This document shows positions 26,725 through 32,864 of a stretch of DNA of 64,000 nt, in pieces. The position numbers and the translations under genes were made by a program. The DNA comes from CAZGMJ01 sp964526785 (lineage in GTDB: Bacteria > Planctomycetota > Phycisphaerae > Sedimentisphaerales > Anaerobacaceae): positions 134,567 to 198,566 of the forward strand of contig CAZGMJ010000003.1 of the NCBI GenBank assembly GCA_964526785.1, written 5' to 3'. The notes under the pieces are model-generated. The model saw nothing but the letters and a program-made list of their open reading frames with translations, did not search any database and had not been told where the DNA came from. Position 1 is the stretch's first letter. Each line of letters opens with the position of its first letter.

Positions 26725-26942
26725 GACACCTCGCCGAATACATCTTCGTCCGTCAGGTATCCCCGTGCCTCCGCAAAAGGCATGAGTCTCTCACGCAGCG
26801 CATCGAACTGACTGACACGAAGCTGGCGGCGCAGCGCCTCCCGCGCAATCTCACTTCGGTTTCTTCCCGTCCGACGACTCGCCTCGGCCAACAGATCGTC
26901 GAGATTCTTATCCATCCTGATTGTCAGAGTCTTGGTTTTCAT
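26721..26942 (-). CDS. vapB: VapB-like ribbon-helix-helix antitoxin (integron cassette)
   Basis: A 73-residue protein. The N-terminal strand KTLTIRMDKNLDDLL and helices ASRRTGRNRSEIAREALRRQL form a ribbon-helix-helix DNA-binding domain; the acidic C-terminus (YLTDEDVFGEVS) would wrap the PIN toxin. Start ATG at 26942; an ATG 9 nt upstream is possible. The promoter region holds two short palindromes side by side, ATGT-CAT-ACAT and TTGT-AAG-ACAA (26941-26961), a plausible autoregulatory operator for the pair. Confidence 0.8.
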   Translation of the reverse strand: MKTKTLTIRMDKNLDDLLAEASRRTGRNRSEIAREALRRQLRVSQFDALRERLMPFAEARGYLTDEDVFGEVS

Positions 26943-27002
26943 GTCATACATTGTAAGACAATCCGGCAAACCTGTCAACAAGAATCGCCAGCCGAACCGG
27001 GA

Positions 27003-27059
27003 GTTGAACATCACGCGTCAGACTCGCGGCTTATCCGCCGCGCCCACAGCCCGTTCTTA
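27003..27059 (-). repeat. Degenerate attC-like site upstream of vapBC
   Basis: Minus strand: weak R'' TAAGAAC, central perfect stem CGCGGC-TTATCC-GCCGCG (shown on plus), and R' GTTCAAC. The R' matches the presumed R'' of the VapBC cassette (26279-26285) in 6 of 7 positions. Length fits an attC, but the outer pairing is poor. Confidence 0.4.
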
Positions 27060-27104
27060 GTCCGATGCACGGTACACGAACCCTGTTCATCACTCTCTTA
27101 ACGA

Positions 27105-27353
27105 TTACATCTGTGCCATTAATCGGGGGACATAACACTCGATCAAGCCCGAAAGAGTAAGGTGTCCCCGGAATTCCCGGAATTCTCCAATGTACTTGAA
27201 TTTGGGTTTCCTGGGAGGAGGTTTTACATGTCCCGGTCGGATATGTTTTTCGATTAGGGCATTTGCCTTCTCAGAGACTTCATGCTTCAAGATATCTGGA
27301 ACCTTTATCGGCTTCGCCTTTAACCATGTGTATTGCTTGTTCGACTTGGCCAT
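27105..27353 (-). CDS. Small basic protein of unknown function (integron cassette)
   Basis: An 82-residue protein starting 14 nt after the R' core of the attC at 27367-27428, as expected for a cassette gene. The sequence is basic and Lys/Pro-rich in the middle (RPGHVKPPPRKPKFKYIG) with no membrane segment or known motif. Ribosome-binding site is a weak AAGAAAC. Considered real because of its position at the start of a cassette and its full-length frame. Confidence 0.55.
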   Translation of the reverse strand: MAKSNKQYTWLKAKPIKVPDILKHEVSEKANALIEKHIRPGHVKPPPRKPKFKYIGEFREFRGHLTLSGLIECYVPRLMAQM

Positions 27354-27366
27354 ATTGTTTCTTGGG

Positions 27367-27428
27367 ACCCAACGATTATGCTCAGCGGCGTGCGCCTTTG
27401 GCGCGTCCGCTGGAGCATTTTGTTAGGG
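27367..27428 (-). repeat. attC site
   Basis: Minus strand: R'' CCCTAAC, long near-perfect stem arms (ATGCTC ... GAGCAT, then CAGCGG ... CCGCTG), a central hairpin GCGCC-AAAG-GGCGC, and R' GTTGGGT. The stop codon of the 240-residue cassette gene lies in R''. The best-formed attC of the array. Confidence 0.85.
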
Positions 27429-28145
27429 ATTGTATGCTGCTGCAAAAGCATCTGGTATCTCGCTTCTAAGATTCGATACTCTCTTTGAGAAAAGAACAGA
27501 TTCAAGAACAGAAATATTTGCTTGCATGATTACAACAATATGCTTCCATGAAGCGCACTCCACCGGTTTCCCTTTGCAAAATTCAAACCTAATTCTATCA
27601 ATATCCACACTCAGAAAGTCCTTGTTGTGCATTCCATTTGCGTGGAATGAGTTTCTCAAGTTTGCGAGTACGGTGAGAGTATTTTTTTCTGGTCCCGTGG
27701 TGGGAATACCTGCCTGTTGAAGCATGGCATTACTGATGTGCCAAAAACCACTTCTGTTTAGACTCGCAGAAAGAGCCTTTAAGATATTGCTGAAAAGATT
27801 CTCTATCTTGAAGTGTACTTTGGTAGTAAAGGTGTTTCTCAAGTAGTCGAGCATAAGGTCTTCAGCCTGACCAGAGGACAGACCAGTCCCAATTAGCTTA
27901 CGATACTCCTCTTCCCAATTATCGCGATACTTCTCTTGAGAAAGGCCTTTTAAACTCATGAGGACACGTATCCAATTACCGCACGCACCAATATCACACT
28001 GCAAACCATCAAGGGCGACATGACGAGCATCCTGTGATGCATACGAAACTCCGCTCACAGTTACTATTTTCTGCCTGATGTCTTCGATGGCCTGGTTTAG
28101 GCTCTGCAACTCTTTGAGAACTTGATCGAAATTAGAGTAGCTCAT
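27423..28145 (-). CDS. Cassette protein of unknown function, possibly HEPN-like
   Basis: A 240-residue helical protein, visibly AT-richer than the surrounding genes. It opens with a coiled-coil-like stretch (FDQVLKELQSLNQAIEDIRQKI). A segment LANLRNSFHANGMHNKDF near residue 170 recalls the RNxxxH-type motif of HEPN nucleases, but the spacing is not canonical, so the assignment is a suggestion only. No signal peptide or membrane helix. The stop codon lies within the R'' core of the attC at 27367-27428 and the start is 28 nt after the R' core of the preceding attC, so the gene fills the cassette. Confidence 0.65.
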   Translation of the reverse strand: MSYSNFDQVLKELQSLNQAIEDIRQKIVTVSGVSYASQDARHVALDGLQCDIGACGNWIRVLMSLKGLSQEKYRDNWEEEYRKLIGTGLSSGQAEDLMLDYLRNTFTTKVHFKIENLFSNILKALSASLNRSGFWHISNAMLQQAGIPTTGPEKNTLTVLANLRNSFHANGMHNKDFLSVDIDRIRFEFCKGKPVECASWKHIVVIMQANISVLESVLFSKRVSNLRSEIPDAFAAAYNP

Positions 28146-28172
28146 TATTTGATCCGCCCGCGTTGTTCTGAT

Positions 28173-28233
28173 CCCTAACGTTAGGGCTCATGGCCGCCGC
28201 GGCAGTGGCGTGACATGGAGCCCTTTGTTCGGC
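28173..28233 (-). repeat. attC site
   Basis: Minus strand: R'' GCCGAAC, stem arms GGGCTC/GAGCCC, central CCGCGGCGG region, and R' GTTAGGG. The R'' is the exact reverse complement of the R' of the attC at 28582-28644. Confidence 0.8.
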
Positions 28234-28236
28234 TTT

Positions 28237-28566
28237 CTAGTCGTCATCATTGATTTTCACATTCACACTCGGATCTTTGGCTGAATCAAAATCACCCATC
28301 TTCCCATAGCTGTTCACCTTGCCATTTATAAGCCTGACGTAATATTCATCAGTAATACCCTCGTAGGCATCATCGTCGGTGGCTGACAAGTTGTATCGAA
28401 GAATCTCTTGACCCTGGCCTGGAGAGGCTGTGCTGTTAGGCCTTCCCATAACTGAAATAACTTCTTGCTTAGTCATGCCTAAACTTAGGCGATTCATTTT
28501 ATGAGCAGTCGCACAGCCAGCAATAACCACAACACTCGCTAAAATTAATGTAGATAGGATTTTCAT
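28237..28566 (-). CDS. BamE/SmpA-like small lipoprotein (integron cassette)
   Basis: A 109-residue lipoprotein: signal peptide with lipobox VIAGC (Cys18), then LSLGMTKQEVISVMGRPNST, the helix-turn-strand start of the SmpA/OmlA (BamE) fold, which recurs in many small outer-membrane lipoproteins. The acidic C-terminus ends in NDDD. Start is excellent (AGAAGGAGAATCTA before ATG), placed just after the R' core of the attC at 28582-28644. It likely sits in the outer membrane or periplasm; a role in outer-membrane protein assembly cannot be claimed from fold alone. Confidence 0.8.
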   Translation of the reverse strand: MKILSTLILASVVVIAGCATAHKMNRLSLGMTKQEVISVMGRPNSTASPGQGQEILRYNLSATDDDAYEGITDEYYVRLINGKVNSYGKMGDFDSAKDPSVNVKINDDD

Positions 28567-28581
28567 TAGATTCTCCTTCTT

Positions 28582-28644
28582 GCCGAACGCTTCGGCGATC
28601 AGGGGCGCGGCGAAGCCGCGTCCGTCTGCATCGCCTTGTTAGGC
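28582..28644 (-). repeat. attC site
   Basis: Minus strand: R'' GCCTAAC, GGCGAT arm paired with ATCGCC, central perfect hairpin CGCGGC-TTC-GCCGCG, and R' GTTCGGC. The TAA of the HExxH gene is inside R''. R'' is the exact complement of the R' core at 29212-29218. Confidence 0.85.
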
Positions 28645-29196
28645 GCCACCCCCAGTCTCAAGGGCTGGCGCGACCTGGGTCCAGATAGCGTCTGTGCGCG
28701 TCTCGATGACACTCATGAGATTCTGCGGGAGCCTGCCGTTGTCGAAGCTCCGTTGCAGTGAATAGGCGAGTTGCTCAAGAGGGCTTTGCTCGTACCCGAA
28801 CTGAACAAGCCCGACACCGTACGCAAGGAGAAAGTTGTCTACACCGAGCCTCTCCCACTGAACGACGTGGACCAGTTCGTGGAAGTGCAGGCTCTCGGAA
28901 GCCTGGCCTTGCTGAAGGAAGAACGTGTCCTTGAATGTGATCCCAGCAAACGACATCTGTTGGACGGGGGCCAGCTCTGGCAAGCCAAAGCTGTCGACCG
29001 GGGGGAACGGCACGCGAGGCACCGTGACCACCTTGGCACGCTCTAGGAGCTCCAGTGGAAAGCAGGTGGGCAGACGTGTGAAGCCCAGCGTGCTAACTGC
29101 GCGAGTTCGTTCCGCATGATCGTTCAAGAAGTCGTCGATCCACTTTCGGATGCCGGGAAGTGCTGCGTGGAACCGGTGAATGGTCTCGTCTTGCAT
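28639..29196 (-). CDS. HExxH zincin-like protein (integron cassette)
   Basis: A 185-residue protein with the zinc-protease motif HELVHVVQWERLG (about residues 103-115) preceded by a Ser/Leu-rich strand (SESLHF), and a downstream YEQSPLEQLAYSLQ with a Glu that could be the third zinc ligand. The fold recalls small gluzincin/DUF4157-like proteins; proteolysis is not shown. No signal peptide. The frame is open upstream to 29274, but that extension simply translates the attC site; the ATG at 29196, with AAGGAAGAGAG directly upstream, is clearly the start. The stop codon lies in the next attC. Confidence 0.75.
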   Translation of the reverse strand: MQDETIHRFHAALPGIRKWIDDFLNDHAERTRAVSTLGFTRLPTCFPLELLERAKVVTVPRVPFPPVDSFGLPELAPVQQMSFAGITFKDTFFLQQGQASESLHFHELVHVVQWERLGVDNFLLAYGVGLVQFGYEQSPLEQLAYSLQRSFDNGRLPQNLMSVIETRTDAIWTQVAPALETGGGA

Positions 29197-29211
29197 CTCT
29201 CTTCCTTGTGC

Positions 29212-29267
29212 GCCTAACGTGGACATCTGCGGCGGCGGTAGCCGTCCGTAGCATGGCTTTGTTCGGT
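29212..29267 (-). repeat. attC site
   Basis: Minus strand: R'' ACCGAAC, arms with GACGGCTAC/GCCGCCGC-type centre, and R' GTTAGGC. The SIR2-like gene ends just before it. Confidence 0.75.
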
Positions 29268-29276
29268 GCTGCATAT

Positions 29277-30368
29277 CTATTTCATATGAAAGGCTGCATG
29301 TTTAACATACGCTGCTGCAGAACGAAAGTAGTGAAGACCAGGTGCTTGGGTCAGATCGACATACCGTTGAAACACTGCCGGATTTGGATCGATAACATGA
29401 AACTCCCTCATGTTTTTGCTCTTCCGGATGCTCCTGCTGATAAGGTTTGCGCTTTCAAAGTCTGTGGGCGGACATGAATACCCGAATATGACAACCTTCT
29501 TCGCCGCTGTCAGCGCAATTTCTGCCTTATCCCAAAGCGGATGGATGGCTTCGTGCAATATCCCTGCCTTGTGCGTGACCGGAGGGACTATTAGCGGGAA
29601 AGTGTATTCTCTCCTATTGCCTGTAAAAGTCATATCCGGTACCACTTGGTATCTTGGCGTCACACGGTAGCCTCGTTTCGCATTCAGAATGGCACCCTTA
29701 GATATTTTCCGTGTATGGTGCGTTGAGTACCAATTTAAAGATCCATGCAACTTCAGGACGCGGATTGTTGACTCGCCAGTTTTGCCTCTGGAAAAGGCTT
29801 CCACTGAATCCCCTCTCGGCGAACTAAGGCGTTTGCGAACTCCGTCGAGTTGATAGCAGTCGGGGAAATTGAAAATGCGGCCATGTTTCTTGGTTCTTCC
29901 CGTCTTCTGAAGATGATCCAGAAGTTTTTCAATATGTAGATCCTGATTGAATGTAATAATGCAGATTTCTTCAGGTGCGATACCATTGTCAAGCATCTGC
30001 GCAATCACACGGTATAAATTTGAGCGGTTCGTAGGGAGTAAAGGATTGTTTGTGTCAGCAATGCGCCGATTGAAGAGCATGATTAGCGACCTGAAAACCG
30101 CAACGGCCTTCTCTTCTAGCTTGGGGTTATGTATGTCCGCGTAAATCATCGCCATCGCTTGCTCTAGGCTATCATGGCTGTTGTCTGTTGGATCAAGATC
30201 GTACGTTTCCTTGAGATACTTGGTAATTCTACCAAATTCTCTGTAGCCGAGTGGTTGTGCGGAAGAGAAAAACCCTCTGTCCAATGGGGGGCGTCGTTTT
30301 GCTGGAGCCCTGATCGCATCGCTCAATGTTGAGCCGGCACCGATGATCACTAAAAACTTGGTATTCAT
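29277..30368 (-). CDS. SIR2-like domain protein (integron cassette, candidate anti-phage NADase)
   Basis: A 363-residue protein with the SIR2-like catalytic outline: NAD-binding start FLVIIGAGSTLSDA (residues 5-18), ITFNQDLHIEKLL (the TxNxD motif), VLKLHGSLNWYS (the catalytic His in LHGS) and FGYSCPPTDFESANLI near the C-terminus. Stand-alone SIR2-like proteins of this kind occur in bacterial defence systems (for example DSR and SIR2-containing effectors), where they deplete NAD+. Defence function here is inference from family and mobile context. Start at 30368 was chosen because MNTKF directly begins the first strand. No partner gene (such as an Argonaute, HerA or TIR gene) lies alongside; it appears as a single-gene cassette. 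Confidence 0.8.
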   Translation of the reverse strand: MNTKFLVIIGAGSTLSDAIRAPAKRRPPLDRGFFSSAQPLGYREFGRITKYLKETYDLDPTDNSHDSLEQAMAMIYADIHNPKLEEKAVAVFRSLIMLFNRRIADTNNPLLPTNRSNLYRVIAQMLDNGIAPEEICIITFNQDLHIEKLLDHLQKTGRTKKHGRIFNFPDCYQLDGVRKRLSSPRGDSVEAFSRGKTGESTIRVLKLHGSLNWYSTHHTRKISKGAILNAKRGYRVTPRYQVVPDMTFTGNRREYTFPLIVPPVTHKAGILHEAIHPLWDKAEIALTAAKKVVIFGYSCPPTDFESANLISRSIRKSKNMREFHVIDPNPAVFQRYVDLTQAPGLHYFRSAAAYVKHAAFHMK

Positions 30369-30389
30369 GACGTAGTATCTTCTCCTCAC

Positions 30390-30461
30390 ACCCAACTATG
30401 GTTATATGGTTTCTTGATAACAACTATGGTCCGCGAGATCGCGGCATAAGACCCCTCTAAC
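30390..30461 (-). repeat. Degenerate attC remnant before the SIR2 cassette
   Basis: Minus strand: GTTAGAG at 30461-30455, a perfect central hairpin CCGCGA-TCTCGCGG, and R' GTTGGGT at 30396-30390. The R' pairs in 6 of 7 positions with the SIR2 cassette's own R'' (29261-29267). No good R'' is present, so the site is damaged, rearranged, or part of an insertion point. Confidence 0.4.
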
Positions 30462-30467
30462 AATTCT

Positions 30468-30680
30468 CTAGTAACGCCAGTATTTGCAGAGCTTTATGTC
30501 CTGTTCTGCAATGAACGCGGGGGGATGTATGGTTTCTATATGAGACACCTTTGAATTTCCTGCACTCCGTCCCTTTCGGTGGCCGAACAACGCAGAATGC
30601 CTCACAGTTTCGCCCTTGATTACATACACAATAATGCCGCCTCTAAAGACAATACTATACCGCAATAGACAAGCTTTCAA
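30468..30680 (-). CDS. Possible small cassette protein
   Basis: A 70-residue frame (MKACLLRYSIVFRGGIIVYVIKG at the start, ending KLCKYWRY). No known motif. It sits between attC-like elements in the coding direction of the array and would be the only gene of its cassette. Composition is compatible with coding but unsupported by family or by a good ribosome-binding site; it may be chance. Confidence 0.3.
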   Translation of the reverse strand: MKACLLRYSIVFRGGIIVYVIKGETVRHSALFGHRKGRSAGNSKVSHIETIHPPAFIAEQDIKLCKYWRY

Positions 30681-30776
30681 GCAAAAACATGCCGGATCAA
30701 CGCAAGGTCACGATAGGCCGAGCAGAGACGAGAATGGTCGTACAAATGATTGTACCTCGCTCAACCGCCGCAATTC

Positions 30777-30883
30777 CCCTAACCGCAAACATTCAACCTC
30801 CGCGCCCTCTGCACTGCAACCTGTCAACTTCTTGCTTTTTGTGCACGATTTCCTGCGGGTGTGTTCATAATTGCCGTTAGGGC
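30777..30883 (-). repeat. Long attC-like palindrome at the array's edge
   Basis: The ends are near-perfect inverted arms: on plus, CCCTAACCGCAA at 30777-30788 against TTGCCGTTAGGGC at 30871-30883, with CCCTAAC/GTTAGGG cores and partial inner pairing. The 107-nt length is nearer that of the long attC class (such as VCR) than the 56-63 nt of the other sites here. It marks the right boundary of the array next to the hydrogenase operon. Confidence 0.55.
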
Positions 30884-31063
30884 AGGATGTTACGCTCTGT
30901 TTTGGACTTTGAGTTTTTCTATTCGAATTTGTTTCGGATTTCGGATTTAGTCCTTCGGATTTGGCTCCAGCCAAAGGCCGCCCTCCGCCCTCTGCCGCCT
31001 CCCAAGCACTTAACCTCTGTGCCCTCTGTCGCCTGGCAAACACTTAACCTTTGCGATCTCTGC
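30884..31063. repeat. Non-coding stretch with fragments of dispersed repeat text
   Basis: AACCTCTGTGCCCTCTGT (31012-31029) and AACCTTTGCGATCTCTGC (31046-31063) are diverged copies of one unit, with a third, AACCTCCGCGCCCTCTGC, at 30795-30812 inside the long attC. The AT-rich part before them repeats TTCGGATTT (30945-30965). No gene is seen. The last copy supplies the final codons of the hydrogenase protease gene. Confidence 0.5.
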
Positions 31064-31541
31064 GGCTCCCAAATATACGGCTCAGAACCTCCGCAAGCTC
31101 CCGCACCACCGATTCCACCTCATCCGACGGCCCCCGCCCCAGTTCCATCTGCCCCGGCTGAATCCCGACAAAAACAACGCCGACCTCGATCTGCCGCCGT
31201 ATCAAATCAACGAACAGCCGCGGCGACAGACTGTGCGTGGACATCGCCACCCCGCTTAACTCCTCAACCTCGAAAAGCCTCGCCGTCCCCGCCTCACCCC
31301 CGAAATCCGCAGCGTCGATAATAACCAGATGCTCCGGCCGCGCCCGCACAATCCGCTGAATGTAATTCTCCGGAACCGTCCCCGCATCCATCACGCTCGC
31401 ACCCGCCCCGCCCTCGATCCTCCTGCAGACCAGCGGCCCGGCCGCATCGTCCCCCTTCAGATCGTTCCCCACCCCCAGAATCACCGTCCGCCTCCCCCGC
31501 AGCGACTCCAGCCTCCGCACAAGCTCCGCATCGAGCGCCAT
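31044..31541 (-). CDS. [NiFe]-hydrogenase maturation protease (HycI-type)
   Basis: A 165-residue endopeptidase of the HycI/HybD family. Motifs: VILGVGNDLKGDDAAGP (nickel-sensing Asp), IQRIVRARPEHLVIIDAADFGG (second acidic ligand) and MSTHSLSP (His). The enzyme cuts the C-terminal extension off the hydrogenase large subunit after nickel insertion. It closes the group 4 operon, whose large subunit (38158-39375) carries a HycE-type tail beginning after DPCYSCTER, the expected substrate. The final residues (GSRRDRKG) derive from a dispersed repeat unit, so the C-terminus may be recently altered. Confidence 0.88.
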   Translation of the reverse strand: MALDAELVRRLESLRGRRTVILGVGNDLKGDDAAGPLVCRRIEGGAGASVMDAGTVPENYIQRIVRARPEHLVIIDAADFGGEAGTARLFEVEELSGVAMSTHSLSPRLFVDLIRRQIEVGVVFVGIQPGQMELGRGPSDEVESVVRELAEVLSRIFGSRRDRKG

Positions 31542-31547
31542 CGCAGC

Positions 31548-32171
31548 TCACAGCCTGATATTCAGTTCGCACTTGCACTTCGGACACAGTATCCGCATGA
31601 AATCCCGCGTCCGAAACTCCCCGCCGCCCGCGCTCGCCCGCTCCGCCTGCGCCTCGCCCCCAACCAGCTCGTCGCTCTTGGCCAGCAGCAGCCCCGGATT
31701 CGCGTACGCCAGCGGCCCCAGTGTTTCATACGTCCACACCAGATGCTTCTTCGCCCCGATCAGCGCCCCGCACTTCTCGCACAACTGCAAATCGAACGCG
31801 TGCGTCTCCTTCATCGCCTCGCGGTCCAGCCCCGCCAGGTCCCACTGCTGCGAAAGCCCGACCCCCTTCTCCGTCGTGCAGTTCTCGCTGCAGTTGCCGC
31901 AGAAAATGCACGCATCGTACCGATACGAAATCCGCCGAACCGGCTTCTCCGCCGCCAGATCGTCCTCCTGCTCCAAGGCCCGCGTCGGACACACGTTCAC
32001 GCACGCCCCGCACCCGATACACGCCTCCAGATCGAATTCAACCTTGCCCCGATACCGCTCCGGCACCACGCACGGCTCGGCCGGAAAACGCGTCGTGAAC
32101 CGCCGCCCCCCCAGCGTCGACGAAACCGCCACGCACGCCTCTTTCAACTCTCTAAGCTTTGGCCAGCGCAC
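31548..32171 (-). CDS. Hydrogenase ferredoxin-like subunit (MbhN/HycF/NuoI-type)
   Basis: A 207-residue protein with two [4Fe-4S] motifs, CIGCGACVNVCP and CIFCGNCSENC (the latter followed by TTEKGVGL in place of the usual Pro). A C-terminal zinc-ribbon-like region has CEKCG and CPKCKC pairs. This is the NuoI-type electron relay between soluble ferredoxin and the small subunit of group 4 hydrogenases; the added C-terminal Cys pairs occur in some Mbh/Hyc relatives. GTG start. Penultimate gene of the operon, 6 nt before the protease gene. Confidence 0.83.
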   Translation of the reverse strand: MRWPKLRELKEACVAVSSTLGGRRFTTRFPAEPCVVPERYRGKVEFDLEACIGCGACVNVCPTRALEQEDDLAAEKPVRRISYRYDACIFCGNCSENCTTEKGVGLSQQWDLAGLDREAMKETHAFDLQLCEKCGALIGAKKHLVWTYETLGPLAYANPGLLLAKSDELVGGEAQAERASAGGGEFRTRDFMRILCPKCKCELNIRL

Positions 32172-32227
32172 CTCGAAAACCTCCCGGTCAAATCAACCGT
32201 CAAACGTCTTTACCAAACCATACCCCC

Positions 32228-32566
32228 TCACTCCGCCTTCTCCCCCGCGTGCCCGGCGTACTTGTCCACCACGCTGTGCTCCCACAACTCCACACCCGCC
32301 GCATACGAACCCTTCGCAATCGCATGCGCCGCCGTCGGCGACGTGATCAGAATAAACGCCGCGCAGATCAGCGCCTTGGCCGCAATCGCCCCGGACCCGC
32401 ACGCAATCGCCACCCCCACCAGCAGCATGATCGTCCCCAGCGTCACACACTTCGTCGACGCCTGCAGACGATTGTACACATCCGGAAAACGCACCAGCCC
32501 GATGCATCCGAAAATGTCGAACAGAATCCCGACCACAATCAGCATATATGCGAATACGTCACTCAT
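32228..32566 (-). CDS. mrpG: Mrp antiporter subunit MrpG-like
   Basis: A 112-residue membrane protein with three helices, starting MSDVFAYMLIVVGILFDIFG and carrying the MrpG/MnhG signature GLVRFPDVYNRLQASTKCVTLG. In Mrp complexes and Mbh hydrogenases it belongs to the small-subunit module that helps form the cation path. It overlaps the mrpF stop by 8 nt, so the genes are coupled. A longer frame to 32602 exists but overlaps mrpF further; the chosen start begins at the first membrane helix. Confidence 0.85.
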   Translation of the reverse strand: MSDVFAYMLIVVGILFDIFGCIGLVRFPDVYNRLQASTKCVTLGTIMLLVGVAIACGSGAIAAKALICAAFILITSPTAAHAIAKGSYAAGVELWEHSVVDKYAGHAGEKAE

Positions 32567-32825
32567 CGAAACTTCGGCCCTCCAGGAACTTCGCCAGCGC
32601 AATGGTCCCGATAAAACTCAACAGCGCCCACGCGATGCCCACGTTCAGATAGAAATCCTTGCCCGTCGCCAGCGCCAGCAGCCCGCAGAACCCGACGATA
32701 ACGATGCCGAGAATATCGATCGCAACCGTCCGGTCCGGCGCCGTCGGCCCGCGCCCGATTCGATACAGACACAGAAAGCAGCAAATCAATAACCCGAAAT
32801 AGAACAGCCCAGTCAGTATTTCCAT
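32559..32825 (-). CDS. mrpF: Mrp antiporter subunit MrpF-like
   Basis: An 88-residue protein with three membrane helices. The family motif CLYRIGRGPTAPDRTVAIDILGIVIVG is present, with the conserved GP-x2-DR segment after helix 1. Length matches MrpF/MnhF/MbhB. It is part of the Mrp module of the group 4 hydrogenase operon, lying between mrpE and mrpG in the standard Mrp order E-F-G. Confidence 0.87.
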   Translation of the reverse strand: MEILTGLFYFGLLICCFLCLYRIGRGPTAPDRTVAIDILGIVIVGFCGLLALATGKDFYLNVGIAWALLSFIGTIALAKFLEGRSFDE

Positions 32826-32864
32826 ATTCGTTTCTCCGCCGGTTCGCCGTCTGCGATCCCCGGC

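Larger units (their letters stand above)
25478..30883 (-). mobile_element. Integron gene-cassette array without integrase (CALIN)
   Basis: At least four clear and three weaker attC-type sites separate short, mostly single-gene segments, all coding on the minus strand. In three consecutive cassettes the inner R'' core at the 3' end is the exact reverse complement of the R' core at the cassette's own 5' end: GTTAGGC/GCCTAAC, GTTCGGC/GCCGAAC and GTTAGGG/CCCTAAC. That is the signature of cassettes excised and inserted at the R' cleavage point. Several stop codons lie inside the R'' core, as in classical cassettes. No integrase gene or attI was found within the window, so by current terms this is a cluster of attC sites lacking an integrase. 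Several cassette genes are visibly AT-richer than the flanking genes. Confidence 0.85.

Noticed and set aside
29197..29274. A longer N-terminus for the HExxH cassette protein
   Set aside because: The added codons translate the preceding attC site; a strong ribosome-binding site precedes ATG 29196.
30740..30755. Perfect palindrome GTACAA-ATGA-TTGTAC, considered as a regulator box
   Set aside because: No gene starts at a suitable distance on either strand and the sequence matches no operator I can name.
25478..30883. Insertion sequence, prophage or CRISPR origin for the AT-rich gene block
   Set aside because: No transposase, integrase, phage gene, terminal inverted repeat or regularly spaced direct repeats; attC-type cores explain every boundary better.
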